From: UBA6107 sp034430175
GTDB lineage: Bacteria; Chloroflexota; Anaerolineae; Anaerolineales; Anaerolineaceae
NCBI GenBank assembly: GCA_034430175.1
Contig: DAOUFI010000026.1
Location: 1 to 64,000, forward strand
Direction: 5' to 3'
Length of the DNA: 64,000 bases
Positions 15,580-22,850 of the stretch are shown in pieces. The translations under genes were made by a program, and so were the position numbers. The notes under the pieces were generated by a model. The model was not told the origin of the DNA. It searched no databases and saw only the letters and a list, made by a program, of their open reading frames with translations. The number at the start of each line of letters is the position of its first letter. The first letter of the stretch is position 1.

Positions 15580-17109
15580 CTATTTTTTATCAGATTTCTC
15601 GGTTTTGGAGGGTTCTGTGGCAGTTTTCCCGGTCTTTTTAGCCGGTTTGGCTTCTTCAGCACCTTCAGCAGCAACTTTCTTGGTCGTCTTTTTGGCGGGA
15701 GTAGGTTCTGCTTCGCTTTCAGCGGCTTTTTTGGCTTTGGCGGATTTTTCTTCAGTGGCTGCGGCTTTTTCTTCTTCAGCTTTACCGGTGGCGATGTCTT
15801 TGAGGCGTTCCTGCAGGTTGCGGTTGAGCAAACGGGTGGCTGCCTGCATGGCAACAGCCTGGGTAAATTGCTCGTTCTTCATCTGCTTCTGAAGCTTCTT
15901 GATGTCGGAGCCATATGACATTTCACCGATCATGTTCTTGAACTCTTCTTGCAGGTCTTCGTTCTTGACTTCGATCTTTTCGGCTTTGGCAAGCTCGTCG
16001 AGGACAAGGGAGCGTTCCAGGCGCTGTTTGGCAGCGGGTTTAACTTCCTCTTCCATCCAGGTGGCTTTATCCTTCTTGAGTGTTTTCAAGTAGGTATCGA
16101 GCTCCATGTGTTGGTGGGAGAGGTCGTGTTCGATGGCTTCGACGACGTGTTCCATTTCATGTTCAAGGGTCTGGGGAGCGTACTTGATCTTCGCTTCCTT
16201 TACCAGCTTGTCATAGATCTCATTAAACCAGGTTTCTTCATATTCGGCTTTTGCCTGAGATTCAAGCTGTTTTCGAACCATTTCGCGCAATTTCGCAACG
16301 TTCTCGAATTCACCCAGGCTCTGGGCGAATTCATCGTTCAGCTCGGGCAAGTGCAGGGTTTTAACGCTCTCGACGACGGCATGAAATTCGACTTCCTTAC
16401 CGCGAAGACGGTCGTATTTAGAATCATCGGTGTAGGTATATTTGAAGGTTTTCTCGTCCTTTTCCTTCAAACCAATCAGATTGTCACCAAAACCGGCAAA
16501 GGGAAAATCGCTCTCTTCAGGATCGTTGTCACCAATAATCACCTGGAGAGGGGATTCCTTCAGGACTTCGGCTTTTTCATCACCAACGGGTTTGGTGAGC
16601 GTGGCGTCCAGTTTGAGATAAACCAGGTCACCCTTGGCGGCGGGATTCTCGCTGGGCTCGGCGGTGGCGTAGTTCTTGCGCATGCGATTGATGAACTCAT
16701 CAACCTGTTTTTCGGCCACAGCTTTAACCGAATACTTCTTGCGCAGGGCTTTGTAATCACCCAGCTCAACGGTGGGTTCGAGGGGAATGAGGAAGGTGGC
16801 TTTGATGGGGGCGGTTTCACTGATCTCGATCAGGGAACCGGCGGCGGCGGGTTGGATTTTGGCTTCGTCGAGGATCTGCGGATAATAATCGTCGACGAGC
16901 AGACCCTTGGCTTCGTCGAGGAGAGCTTCTTCGCCGTAGAGGCGCAGGATGACGTCATAGGGGGCTTTGCCGGGGCGGAAGCCGGGAATCTTGGCGTGCT
17001 CGGAATATTTGCGGGCGGCCTTGTGTTTGTACTTCTCAAGCAGGTCGGCCTCGAATTCGGCCACTACCTTCATTTGATGATCGTCTTGGAGTTGGGTTTC
17101 GATTTTCAA
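15580..17109 (-). CDS. tig: Trigger factor chaperone with Lys/Ala-rich C-terminal tail
   Basis: About 509 residues. I place the start at the TTG at 17109, giving MKIETQLQDDHQ, the usual trigger factor N-terminus, with AGGA eight bases upstream; an in-frame ATG eight codons earlier (17133) lacks a clear ribosome-binding site. The ribosome-docking signature is present as KIPGFRPGKAPYDVI, and a PPIase-like domain follows at roughly 145-240. The last 75 or so residues are low complexity (alternating Lys, Ala, Glu, Pro, Thr), absent from typical trigger factors. It folds nascent chains at the ribosome exit. It is upstream of clpP in one operon and just downstream of tRNA-Leu. Confidence 0.93.
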   Translation of the reverse strand: MKIETQLQDDHQMKVVAEFEADLLEKYKHKAARKYSEHAKIPGFRPGKAPYDVILRLYGEEALLDEAKGLLVDDYYPQILDEAKIQPAAAGSLIEISETAPIKATFLIPLEPTVELGDYKALRKKYSVKAVAEKQVDEFINRMRKNYATAEPSENPAAKGDLVYLKLDATLTKPVGDEKAEVLKESPLQVIIGDNDPEESDFPFAGFGDNLIGLKEKDEKTFKYTYTDDSKYDRLRGKEVEFHAVVESVKTLHLPELNDEFAQSLGEFENVAKLREMVRKQLESQAKAEYEETWFNEIYDKLVKEAKIKYAPQTLEHEMEHVVEAIEHDLSHQHMELDTYLKTLKKDKATWMEEEVKPAAKQRLERSLVLDELAKAEKIEVKNEDLQEEFKNMIGEMSYGSDIKKLQKQMKNEQFTQAVAMQAATRLLNRNLQERLKDIATGKAEEEKAAATEEKSAKAKKAAESEAEPTPAKKTTKKVAAEGAEEAKPAKKTGKTATEPSKTEKSDKK

Positions 17110-17149
17110 TTTAATAATCCTTTTTATTAACATGTTTGCCAGTATCGAG

Positions 17150-17231
17150 TGGGGAAAGAGGGACTTGAACCCTCACGCCTCGCGGCACATGATCCTAAGT
17201 CATGCCTGTCTGCCAATTCCAGCATTTCCCC
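17150..17231 (-). tRNA. tRNA-Leu (anticodon TAG)
   Basis: An 82-base class II tRNA on the minus strand. Acceptor ggggaaa pairs with tttcccc; the anticodon stem CATGA/TCATG encloses loop CTTAGGA with anticodon TAG. A long variable arm (around GTGCCGCGAGGCGT) is as expected for leucine, and the T-arm contains GTTCAAG. The CCA end is not encoded. Confidence 0.92.
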
Positions 17232-17241
17232 AGGCGCAGGA

Positions 17242-17270
17242 ATTATAAGCGAGAGGGGGGGTAGAGTCAA
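17242..17270 (-). promoter_or_regulatory. Sigma-70 promoter of tRNA-Leu
   Basis: On the minus strand TTGACT (17270-17265) and a perfect TATAAT (17247-17242) are 17 bases apart. The start would be a few bases before the tRNA. The spacer contains a run of C. Confidence 0.75.
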
Positions 17271-17497
17271 TAATCAAGGAAGGAGAGGGATGGTTTCGAT
17301 AACTCTAGGAACCAATAAGAAACGAATATTTGTAGAGAGTAGATGATCGAGAATGGAGAATGGTCAAAAGCTGTTATTAATCGAAATGATGTTCTGTATA
17401 TTAATTATTAGGTAGGTGTCAAAGGAAAAACAATTCTAAAGGAGATAATTAATCGAATATAATATCCTTACCAGCTTATGCTGGCTATTTTTATGCA

Positions 17498-17926
17498 TTG
17501 AGGCTCGCATTGAGTCGGGTTTACAATCCGGATAGCGCAGGCAAGGAACGCAATACCTTATCGCGGGGAGTGGTGCTGGCTCTGCGCGAACTGATGAAGC
17601 AGCAAGAAACGAACGATCTAACAAAGGACCTGGCAGCTTACGTAGCGCTCTCACTGGATGAGATCGCCGGTACGATCGAAGCTTCGGTGGGGGCGTGGGA
17701 GAAGCGCGGTTACTGGGTAAAGGCCGACAAGTTCCGCCTGGAGTGGGAATGGGCAGGCAATTACGGCAAGACGATCCACGACGCGCTGCTCAAGGAAGAT
17801 TGGGCGACCGTGGCCATGACCTCGGCGAAGGTGGTGCAGAAACTCGGCAAGGTGACCGTGCCGGAGCATCACCGTCTGGGTACCCCGTGGGTGGGAGCGT
17901 GGAAAAAGCTGACCTCGATTCAATAA
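17498..17926 (+). CDS. Conserved-looking protein of unknown function
   Basis: 142 residues from a TTG start. I do not recognise the family. The protein is soluble, mostly helical by composition, with a region rich in Trp and Lys (VGAWEKRGYWVKADKFRLEWEWAG). No signal peptide. The frame stays open upstream to 17453 and reads plausible protein (LPAYAGYFYALRLALSRV), with AAGGAGA at 17438-17444, but offers no ATG, GTG or TTG before 17498, only ATA codons. The real start may thus be a rare codon or the N-terminus may be damaged. A weak hairpin (ccagc/gctgg) lies in the same stretch. It precedes the MerR gene on the same strand. Bases 17271-17452 hold nothing I can support. Confidence 0.55.
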   Translation: MRLALSRVYNPDSAGKERNTLSRGVVLALRELMKQQETNDLTKDLAAYVALSLDEIAGTIEASVGAWEKRGYWVKADKFRLEWEWAGNYGKTIHDALLKEDWATVAMTSAKVVQKLGKVTVPEHHRLGTPWVGAWKKLTSIQ

Positions 17927-18054
17927 AAACTTAACCGCAAAAATCGCGAATTTTTTAACGCTAACAAAACCTAATTCATGCTAATTGTGCTAATTGTCAT
18001 AAGAATCATTAGCGAAATTAGCTTTCATTCGTGTAATTAGCGGTTAAAGTTTTT
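17925..18054. repeat. Small intergenic element with terminal inverted repeats
   Basis: The left end aaaaacttaaccgc (17925-17938) is the complement, with one base missing, of the right end gcggttaaagttttt (18040-18054). The interior is AT-rich and full of variants of gctaatt and attagcg. No coding capacity. It begins within the stop codon of the preceding gene and ends six bases before the merR -35 box. It resembles a MITE-like or REP-type element. Confidence 0.5.
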
Positions 18055-18059
18055 CTCTA

Positions 18060-18090
18060 TTGACATTAACGTAACGTAATAGTTTATACT
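18060..18090 (+). promoter_or_regulatory. MerR-type promoter with 19-base spacer
   Basis: TTGACA (18060-18065) and TATACT (18085-18090) are 19 bases apart, the overlong spacing MerR-family activators correct by twisting DNA. The spacer contains an imperfect dyad attaacgt-acgtaat, a likely operator. The predicted transcription start falls on or next to the ATG at 18097, so the mRNA would be leaderless. Confidence 0.75.
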
Positions 18091-18096
18091 GGGGGC

Positions 18097-18837
18097 ATGT
18101 ACACAGTCAAACAGCTTGCCAAGAGCGCCGGGGTCACCCCGCGAACGCTTCACTTTTACGATGAGATCGGGTTGCTGAAGCCTTCCCGAATGGGTGATAA
18201 CGGTTACCGTTATTACGACGAGGAGGCCACGCTGAGGATGCAGCAGATTTTGCTCTACCGAAAAATGGAGCTGCCGCTGGAGGAGATCAAACGGATCATG
18301 GGACGCCGTGATTTCGATGTCGTGACCGCGCTGGAGCAACACCGCCAGGAGCTGTTGAAAAAGATTGGCCAATTGGAAGAAATGAAGAAAACTGTGGATG
18401 AAACGATACTGTTTATGAAAGGAGAAAAGAAGATGACAGTCGATGAATTATTCTCGGGCTTTAGTGAAGAACAACAAGCCGAGTATGAAAAGGAAGCAGC
18501 ACAGATGTATGATCCGCAGATAGTGAAGGCTTCCAACGCGAAGTGGCGCGCGATGTCCAAAGCAGAACAGCAGCGCGTCCTCGATGAAAGCAAGCAGGTA
18601 TACGTGGACATCATCGCGGCCATGCCAAAGGGGCCGGCCAGCCCGGAGGTCCAGGCATGCGTTGAAAGATGGCGCAAGAACATGGACCATTTCTGGACGC
18701 CGAAACCGGAGCAACTGGCGTATTTCGGCGACCTGTACAACAACGATCCACGCTTCAAGGCGAACTTCGAGAAGATGGCGCCGGGATTGGCGGAGTTCAT
18801 GCGCGAGGCGATCAATATCTATGTAAAAAACATATGA
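18097..18837 (+). CDS. MerR-family regulator, TipA-like with TipAS drug-binding domain
   Basis: 246 residues. Residues 1-70 form a MerR winged helix-turn-helix (TVKQLAKSAGVTPRTLHFYDEIGLLKPSR, then GYRYYDEEA). A coiled coil spans about 75-110. The C-terminal 130 residues match the TipAS antibiotic-recognition domain (FSEEQQAEYEKEAAQMY...). In Streptomyces, TipAL binds thiopeptides and related compounds and activates its own promoter, and a short TipAS form is translated from an internal start. Here an internal ATG (codon 113) has its own AAAGGAG. The promoter with 19-base spacer directly upstream points to autoregulation. No transporter gene is adjacent. Confidence 0.88.
   Translation: MYTVKQLAKSAGVTPRTLHFYDEIGLLKPSRMGDNGYRYYDEEATLRMQQILLYRKMELPLEEIKRIMGRRDFDVVTALEQHRQELLKKIGQLEEMKKTVDETILFMKGEKKMTVDELFSGFSEEQQAEYEKEAAQMYDPQIVKASNAKWRAMSKAEQQRVLDESKQVYVDIIAAMPKGPASPEVQACVERWRKNMDHFWTPKPEQLAYFGDLYNNDPRFKANFEKMAPGLAEFMREAINIYVKNI
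18418..18435 (+). promoter_or_regulatory. Internal ribosome-binding site and start for a TipAS-like short form
   Basis: AAAGGAG (18418-18424) lies eight bases before an in-frame ATG (18433-18435). Initiation here would give a 134-residue protein consisting only of the ligand-binding domain, as TipAS is made from tipA in Streptomyces. Confidence 0.55.
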
Positions 18838-18840
18838 GAT

Positions 18841-18955
18841 TTCTTCCACGAAAATCACAAAGGCATTAACCGCTAATTTTGCTAATAAAGGCTAATTACA
18901 CGGAAAGGATTATTTGAATCATTCGTGATAATTCGCAAAATTCACGGAAAAGTTC
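18841..18955. repeat. Degenerate AT-rich intergenic repeat
   Basis: This stretch shares words with 17925-18054 (taaccgctaatt, gctaattac, attcgtga, gcaaaatt), partly in inverted order, and has imperfect inverted arms around ccacgaaaat and attcacgg. It is noncoding and probably of the same family as the element before merR, so the regulator gene is bracketed by relatives. Confidence 0.4.
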
Positions 18956-19130
18956 TTGGGGATTGCTTCGCTGGGAATAGATCATCATCGCCAGCAGCAA
19001 GGAGAGTAATGAAAAGGTAGGGGCACGGCGCGCCGTGCCCCACAAAGGCAGAAAGAAATTATTGGGGGATTGCTTCGCTGGGTAAAGAGTATCACCGCCA
19101 GTCGCAATAATATTAAAAAGAAGGTAGGGA
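18956..19130. repeat. Imperfect direct repeats of about 68 bases
   Basis: Copy 1 at 18956-19023 and copy 2 at 19062-19130 both begin ttgggg(g)attgcttcgctggg, continue with a variable part containing atca-c-gccag, and end aaggtaggg. Each copy leads into a palindrome (19020-19041 and 19124-19186). Noncoding. Confidence 0.65.
19020..19041. repeat. Perfect 22-bp palindrome
   Basis: The half-site ggggcacggcg is followed directly by its exact complement. It is preceded by gta and belongs to the gtaggggc...gccccta type of palindromes repeated further right. Confidence 0.75.
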
Positions 19131-19186
19131 CGTATAGCACCTCTCGCTTCGCTAGGGTGTCCAAAAACCGGACAATACGCCCCTAC
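19124..19186. repeat. REP-like hairpin, gtaggg-acgtat arms
   Basis: Outer arms gtagggacgtat (19124-19135) and atacgcccctac (19175-19186) pair with one mismatch. An inner hairpin tgtcc/ggaca (19158-19174) lies inside. Confidence 0.65.
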
Positions 19187-19198
19187 GGGAAAACAAAT

Positions 19199-19221
19199 GG
19201 GGCGGGTTTTGAACCCGCCCC
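19199..19221. repeat. REP-like hairpin, possible terminator of the acyl-CoA synthetase gene
   Basis: Perfect 10-bp arms ggggcgggtt and aacccgcccc enclose a ttg loop, followed by tac. On the minus strand it lies 14 bases after the synthetase stop and is followed by atttgtttt, so it may also terminate that transcript. Confidence 0.7.
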
Positions 19222-19235
19222 TACAATTTCAATTG

Positions 19236-21347
19236 CTATTTCTTCTTCAAGATGATGCGAGCGTCGACAACCTTGAGACCCTTCTTCTCTTCATAGACGA
19301 GCACGGGGTTGGCGTCGGTTTCAGCGACCTCATCCTGCAGGTCCATGATCATGGTTGAATATTTGCTGACCGTGGCGGCCAGGGCTTTGCGATCGCGTGG
19401 AGCTTCGCCGCGGGCGCCGGCCAGGATGGCTGCTGATTTGATCTCGGAGAGCATTTCCATGCCCTGTTCTTCGGTGACGGGAGCGACACGGAAGGTGACG
19501 TCTTTGAGGACTTCGACGAAGATACCGCCCAAACCAAACATGATGGTGGGACCGAAGGTGGGATCGTTGACTGAACCGAGGATGACCTCGGTACCCTTGG
19601 GGGCCATTTCCTGGATGGCGATACCGTGGATGTTCGCGGTGGCTTTGTAGGCTTTGGCGTTGGCCATGATGGTATTGAAGGCAGCGCGAACACCAGCCTC
19701 ATCGGTGATGTTGACTTTGACGCCGCCGGCATCTGATTTGTGAAGGATGTCGGGGGAGACGATCTTCATAACGATGGGGAAGCCGACCTTTTTCGCGAGT
19801 TCAACAGCTTCGTCTTCGGTCTTTGAGAGCTGTGTGTTGGTGACGAGCAATCCGTAGGCTTTGAAGACCTGTTTGGCTTCGATCTCTGTAAGAGAATCGC
19901 GGCCATCGGCGCGGGCTTTGGCGATGATCTCAAGAGCGGTCTTACGGGCTTTTAGATCGGATTTGTAATCAAGTGTGGCGGGTTTATCATGCAGACGGGC
20001 ATATTCGCGCAGAGCAGCCATGGCGTTAACGGCCAGATCAGGCGCACCGTAAGCGGGAATGCCGTTCTCAACCAGCCAGGCCATCGCAGCGTCGCAGCGT
20101 TCGCCACCGACGAAGCTGACGGTGACGGGTTTGTTCTTGACCTTGGAATCGACGACTGCTTTTTTGATGCTTTGGGCAATCTGCATGGGGTCGGTCATGG
20201 CGGTTTCGCAATAAAGCACGACCAGACCATCGGTCCATTTGTGAGCGAAGGCAAATTTCACGGGTTCATAGTAACCGTCATTGCCGGTACCGCCGGTGAG
20301 GTCCACGGGGTTCTTGGCGGAACCAAATTCGGGCATGTGGGTCTTGAGCTCGGCCTGAACATCTTCAGGGGCGAACTGCAAGGGAATGCCGTATTTTTCG
20401 GCAGCATCCGTAGCCAGCACACCAACGCCACCACCATTGGTGATGATGAGCAGATTCTCACCCTTGCAAGGGGGCTGTAGGGAAAGCGCCTGGGTGCGGT
20501 TGAACAGGTCATTGAGGTCAGCAGCCTGAATGACGCCAGCCTGTTTGAAGGCGGAACCGTAGACTTTGGCGGCGCCAGCCAGGGAACCAGTGTGTGAGGC
20601 AGCGGCGGCAGCACCGTGGGCGGAAACGCCGGATTTGAGCGCGATGATGGGTTTCTTGGATTTCTGGGCGGCTTCAATGAAAGTGCGACCTTTTTTCAAC
20701 CCCTCGACGTAGAGGGAGATGCAGGAGGTGTCTTTATCGTCATCCAACCATTCGATCAGATCGGCGAAATCGACATCGGACATATTGCCAATGGAGATCA
20801 ATTTATCGAAACCGACCTTTCGAGTGTAGGTGGCAGCGTCAAGCGCGATCAAGAGAGCACCGGATTGGGTGATGAGGGAAGCCTTGCCGGGCAGGGGCAG
20901 GCAGGGAGCGAAGGAACCGTTGAACTTGTCGGAGTTCGAAAGTGAACCCACAATGTTCGGTCCGAGGATGCGCATTTTGTATTTCTGGGCGATCTCGACC
21001 ATCTGGACTTCGAGATCCTTATGGCCAGCTTCGCTGAAGCCCGAGGTAATGACGATGAGGCCTTTTACACCCTTTTTGCCGCATTCTTCGGTGACTTCAA
21101 GGATGAACTTGGCGGGTACGGTTACGATGGCGGAATCGACAGAGCCGGGGACATCGGTGATGGAGGGGTAGACTTTGAGGCCGAGGATTTCGGTGGCGGT
21201 GGGGTTGATCGGGTAGATCTTACCTTCGTATTTGCCCTTTACAAGGTTATCGACTACGGTATAGCCGATCTTGCCGGGGGTGGCCGAAGCACCGATCACG
21301 GCGACGGTTTTTGGTCGAAGCAGACCATTGATGACTTTCTTATCCAC
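19236..21347 (-). CDS. Acetate/acyl-CoA ligase (ADP-forming), fused alpha-beta
   Basis: 703 residues from a GTG start with AGGAGGAAT upstream. Order: CoA-binding Rossmann domain (1-130, TVAVIGASATPGKIGYTVVDNL), succinyl-CoA-ligase-like domain with the phosphorylated His as H252 in ASHTGSLAG, then an ATP-grasp domain (about 480-703, IVMKIVSPDILHKSDAGGVKVN). This is the single-chain form of the enzyme that converts acetyl-CoA, ADP and phosphate to acetate, CoA and ATP, found in archaea and in some anaerobic bacteria. It would give substrate-level ATP from acetyl-CoA, for example from the ornithine pathway encoded at 51277-59045. Exact acyl specificity is not known. Monocistronic. Confidence 0.9.
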   Translation of the reverse strand: MDKKVINGLLRPKTVAVIGASATPGKIGYTVVDNLVKGKYEGKIYPINPTATEILGLKVYPSITDVPGSVDSAIVTVPAKFILEVTEECGKKGVKGLIVITSGFSEAGHKDLEVQMVEIAQKYKMRILGPNIVGSLSNSDKFNGSFAPCLPLPGKASLITQSGALLIALDAATYTRKVGFDKLISIGNMSDVDFADLIEWLDDDKDTSCISLYVEGLKKGRTFIEAAQKSKKPIIALKSGVSAHGAAAAASHTGSLAGAAKVYGSAFKQAGVIQAADLNDLFNRTQALSLQPPCKGENLLIITNGGGVGVLATDAAEKYGIPLQFAPEDVQAELKTHMPEFGSAKNPVDLTGGTGNDGYYEPVKFAFAHKWTDGLVVLYCETAMTDPMQIAQSIKKAVVDSKVKNKPVTVSFVGGERCDAAMAWLVENGIPAYGAPDLAVNAMAALREYARLHDKPATLDYKSDLKARKTALEIIAKARADGRDSLTEIEAKQVFKAYGLLVTNTQLSKTEDEAVELAKKVGFPIVMKIVSPDILHKSDAGGVKVNITDEAGVRAAFNTIMANAKAYKATANIHGIAIQEMAPKGTEVILGSVNDPTFGPTIMFGLGGIFVEVLKDVTFRVAPVTEEQGMEMLSEIKSAAILAGARGEAPRDRKALAATVSKYSTMIMDLQDEVAETDANPVLVYEEKKGLKVVDARIILKKK

Positions 21348-21513
21348 GAGTATTCCTCCTGAGGAAAAAATATTGACTTCCTGATAGAATTATAAAATTA
21401 TGATCATCCATCAAGCGTAAAACAAAACACTTAAGTATTTTACGCAATATTGGTCATACAGAAGTACTCAATTCAAATGCTATTGCTCTTAATTCTAACT
21501 TCGGCGGCGCTTC

Positions 21514-22848
21514 ATGAATATTTCCACTCGGCCAAATTTTCCTTCTGAGCAAACGATCAACAGGATCCTCGAAGAAGCGCTTGATAATGTCGATCCATAC
21601 CGATTAGTCGACCAGAACATTTTACATTTAAATGACACTCTTTGCATAGGGAATCATCATGCTCCCAAAGGAAAGTTCATCATTTTGGTTGCCATGGGGA
21701 AGGCCAGCCTGGCGATGACGAAAGCGGCAGTGGATAACCTGGGCGCGAGGATCAAACGCGGAATTTGCGTTTGTAAAACTCTGCCTGAAGAAATTCCGCA
21801 TTGGCAGGGGATCGAGATATGTCAGGGTGCGCACCCCGTGCCGGACGAACGCAGTCTTGAAGCTGGACAGAGAGTGCGAAAAACTGTCTACGATGCGGAG
21901 AGGGACGATCTGCTTCTGGTGCTGGTTTCAGGGGGGAGTTCGGCGTTGGTGGTAGACCCCTGTGAAGGGATCAGCCTGCCGGAAATTCAAATTATGAGCA
22001 AATTGCTGTTAAAGAGCGGTGCGACAATCAACGAGATGAATTGCGTGCGCAAACATGTGGAAAGATTAAAAGGTGGAGGTCTGGCAAAACTGGCCCAACC
22101 TGCCGCGGTGGAAGCCTTGCTGCTTTCGGACGTGATTGGCGACGACATGAGCGTCATCGCCTCGGGACCAACGGTCGCGGACAGCACCACATTTACAGAA
22201 GCACTGGAGATTATCCGGAAGTACGGATTGCGCGATCAAATGCCACCTTCCATCCTGGCGCGGTTGGAAAGAGGCGCGCGAGGGCAGGAGGCGGAGACGC
22301 TCAAAGCGGATGACCTGCTCAATCAGAACGTTTGCAATACCATTATTGGCAGTAACCGGCATGCCATTGACGCAGCTATCGAAGAAGCCAGGCGACAGGG
22401 GATACAAAGCTTCATTGTCTCTGAGCGTATGACGGGTGAAGCGGAAGACGCCGCGAAGGGATTCCTGGCGCAGGCACTCGAAGCCGGAAAATCGACGCAA
22501 CGGCCATTCATGGCGATTGCGGGTGGGGAGACCACGGTCACCATCAGGGGGAACGGGAAGGGCGGGCGCAATTTGCAGGTGGCACTTTCCGTTGTCAAGC
22601 AAATGGCGAACCTGAAAGACGCGGTTTTCGTCACCCTGGCTACTGACGGCGAGGACGGCCCGACGGACGCTGCCGGAGCAGTGGTGACGAGTGAGACAAT
22701 TAAAAGAGCCCAGGCGCTGAACCTGGACCCTGATGCTTTTTTGAACAACAATGACGCTTATACGTTCTTTGAGAAATGCGGCGGCCTGATCAAAACCGGT
22801 TCGACCGGTACGAATGTCAATGATCTGACGTTCTTATTCCAGTTGTAA
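21514..22848 (+). CDS. Glycerate 2-kinase (GckA/MOFRL family)
   Basis: 444 residues. N-terminal DUF4147 domain with the conserved GKASLAMTKAA and LVSGGSSALV motifs; C-terminal MOFRL domain with ATDGEDGPTDAAGAVV and the end signature GSTGTNVNDLTFL. These are the hallmarks of the family that phosphorylates D-glycerate to 2-phosphoglycerate. The neighbouring convergent gene, two bases away, encodes a D-glycerate (hydroxypyruvate) dehydrogenase, so the pair would channel hydroxypyruvate or serine carbon into glycolysis. No strong ribosome-binding site is seen before the ATG. The interval 21348-21513 upstream is AT-rich and probably contains divergent promoters, but none is clear. Confidence 0.9.
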   Translation: MNISTRPNFPSEQTINRILEEALDNVDPYRLVDQNILHLNDTLCIGNHHAPKGKFIILVAMGKASLAMTKAAVDNLGARIKRGICVCKTLPEEIPHWQGIEICQGAHPVPDERSLEAGQRVRKTVYDAERDDLLLVLVSGGSSALVVDPCEGISLPEIQIMSKLLLKSGATINEMNCVRKHVERLKGGGLAKLAQPAAVEALLLSDVIGDDMSVIASGPTVADSTTFTEALEIIRKYGLRDQMPPSILARLERGARGQEAETLKADDLLNQNVCNTIIGSNRHAIDAAIEEARRQGIQSFIVSERMTGEAEDAAKGFLAQALEAGKSTQRPFMAIAGGETTVTIRGNGKGGRNLQVALSVVKQMANLKDAVFVTLATDGEDGPTDAAGAVVTSETIKRAQALNLDPDAFLNNNDAYTFFEKCGGLIKTGSTGTNVNDLTFLFQL

Positions 22849-22850
22849 GT

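Noticed and set aside
15949..17130. Long open frame (393 codons) on the plus strand opposite the trigger factor gene
   Set aside because: It mirrors the Lys/Glu-rich codons of tig, is full of Phe, Gly and Val of mirror origin, and has no ribosome-binding site.
18956..19221. CRISPR array
   Set aside because: Repeats are too few, unequal and palindromic, spacers are not regular, and no cas genes are present.
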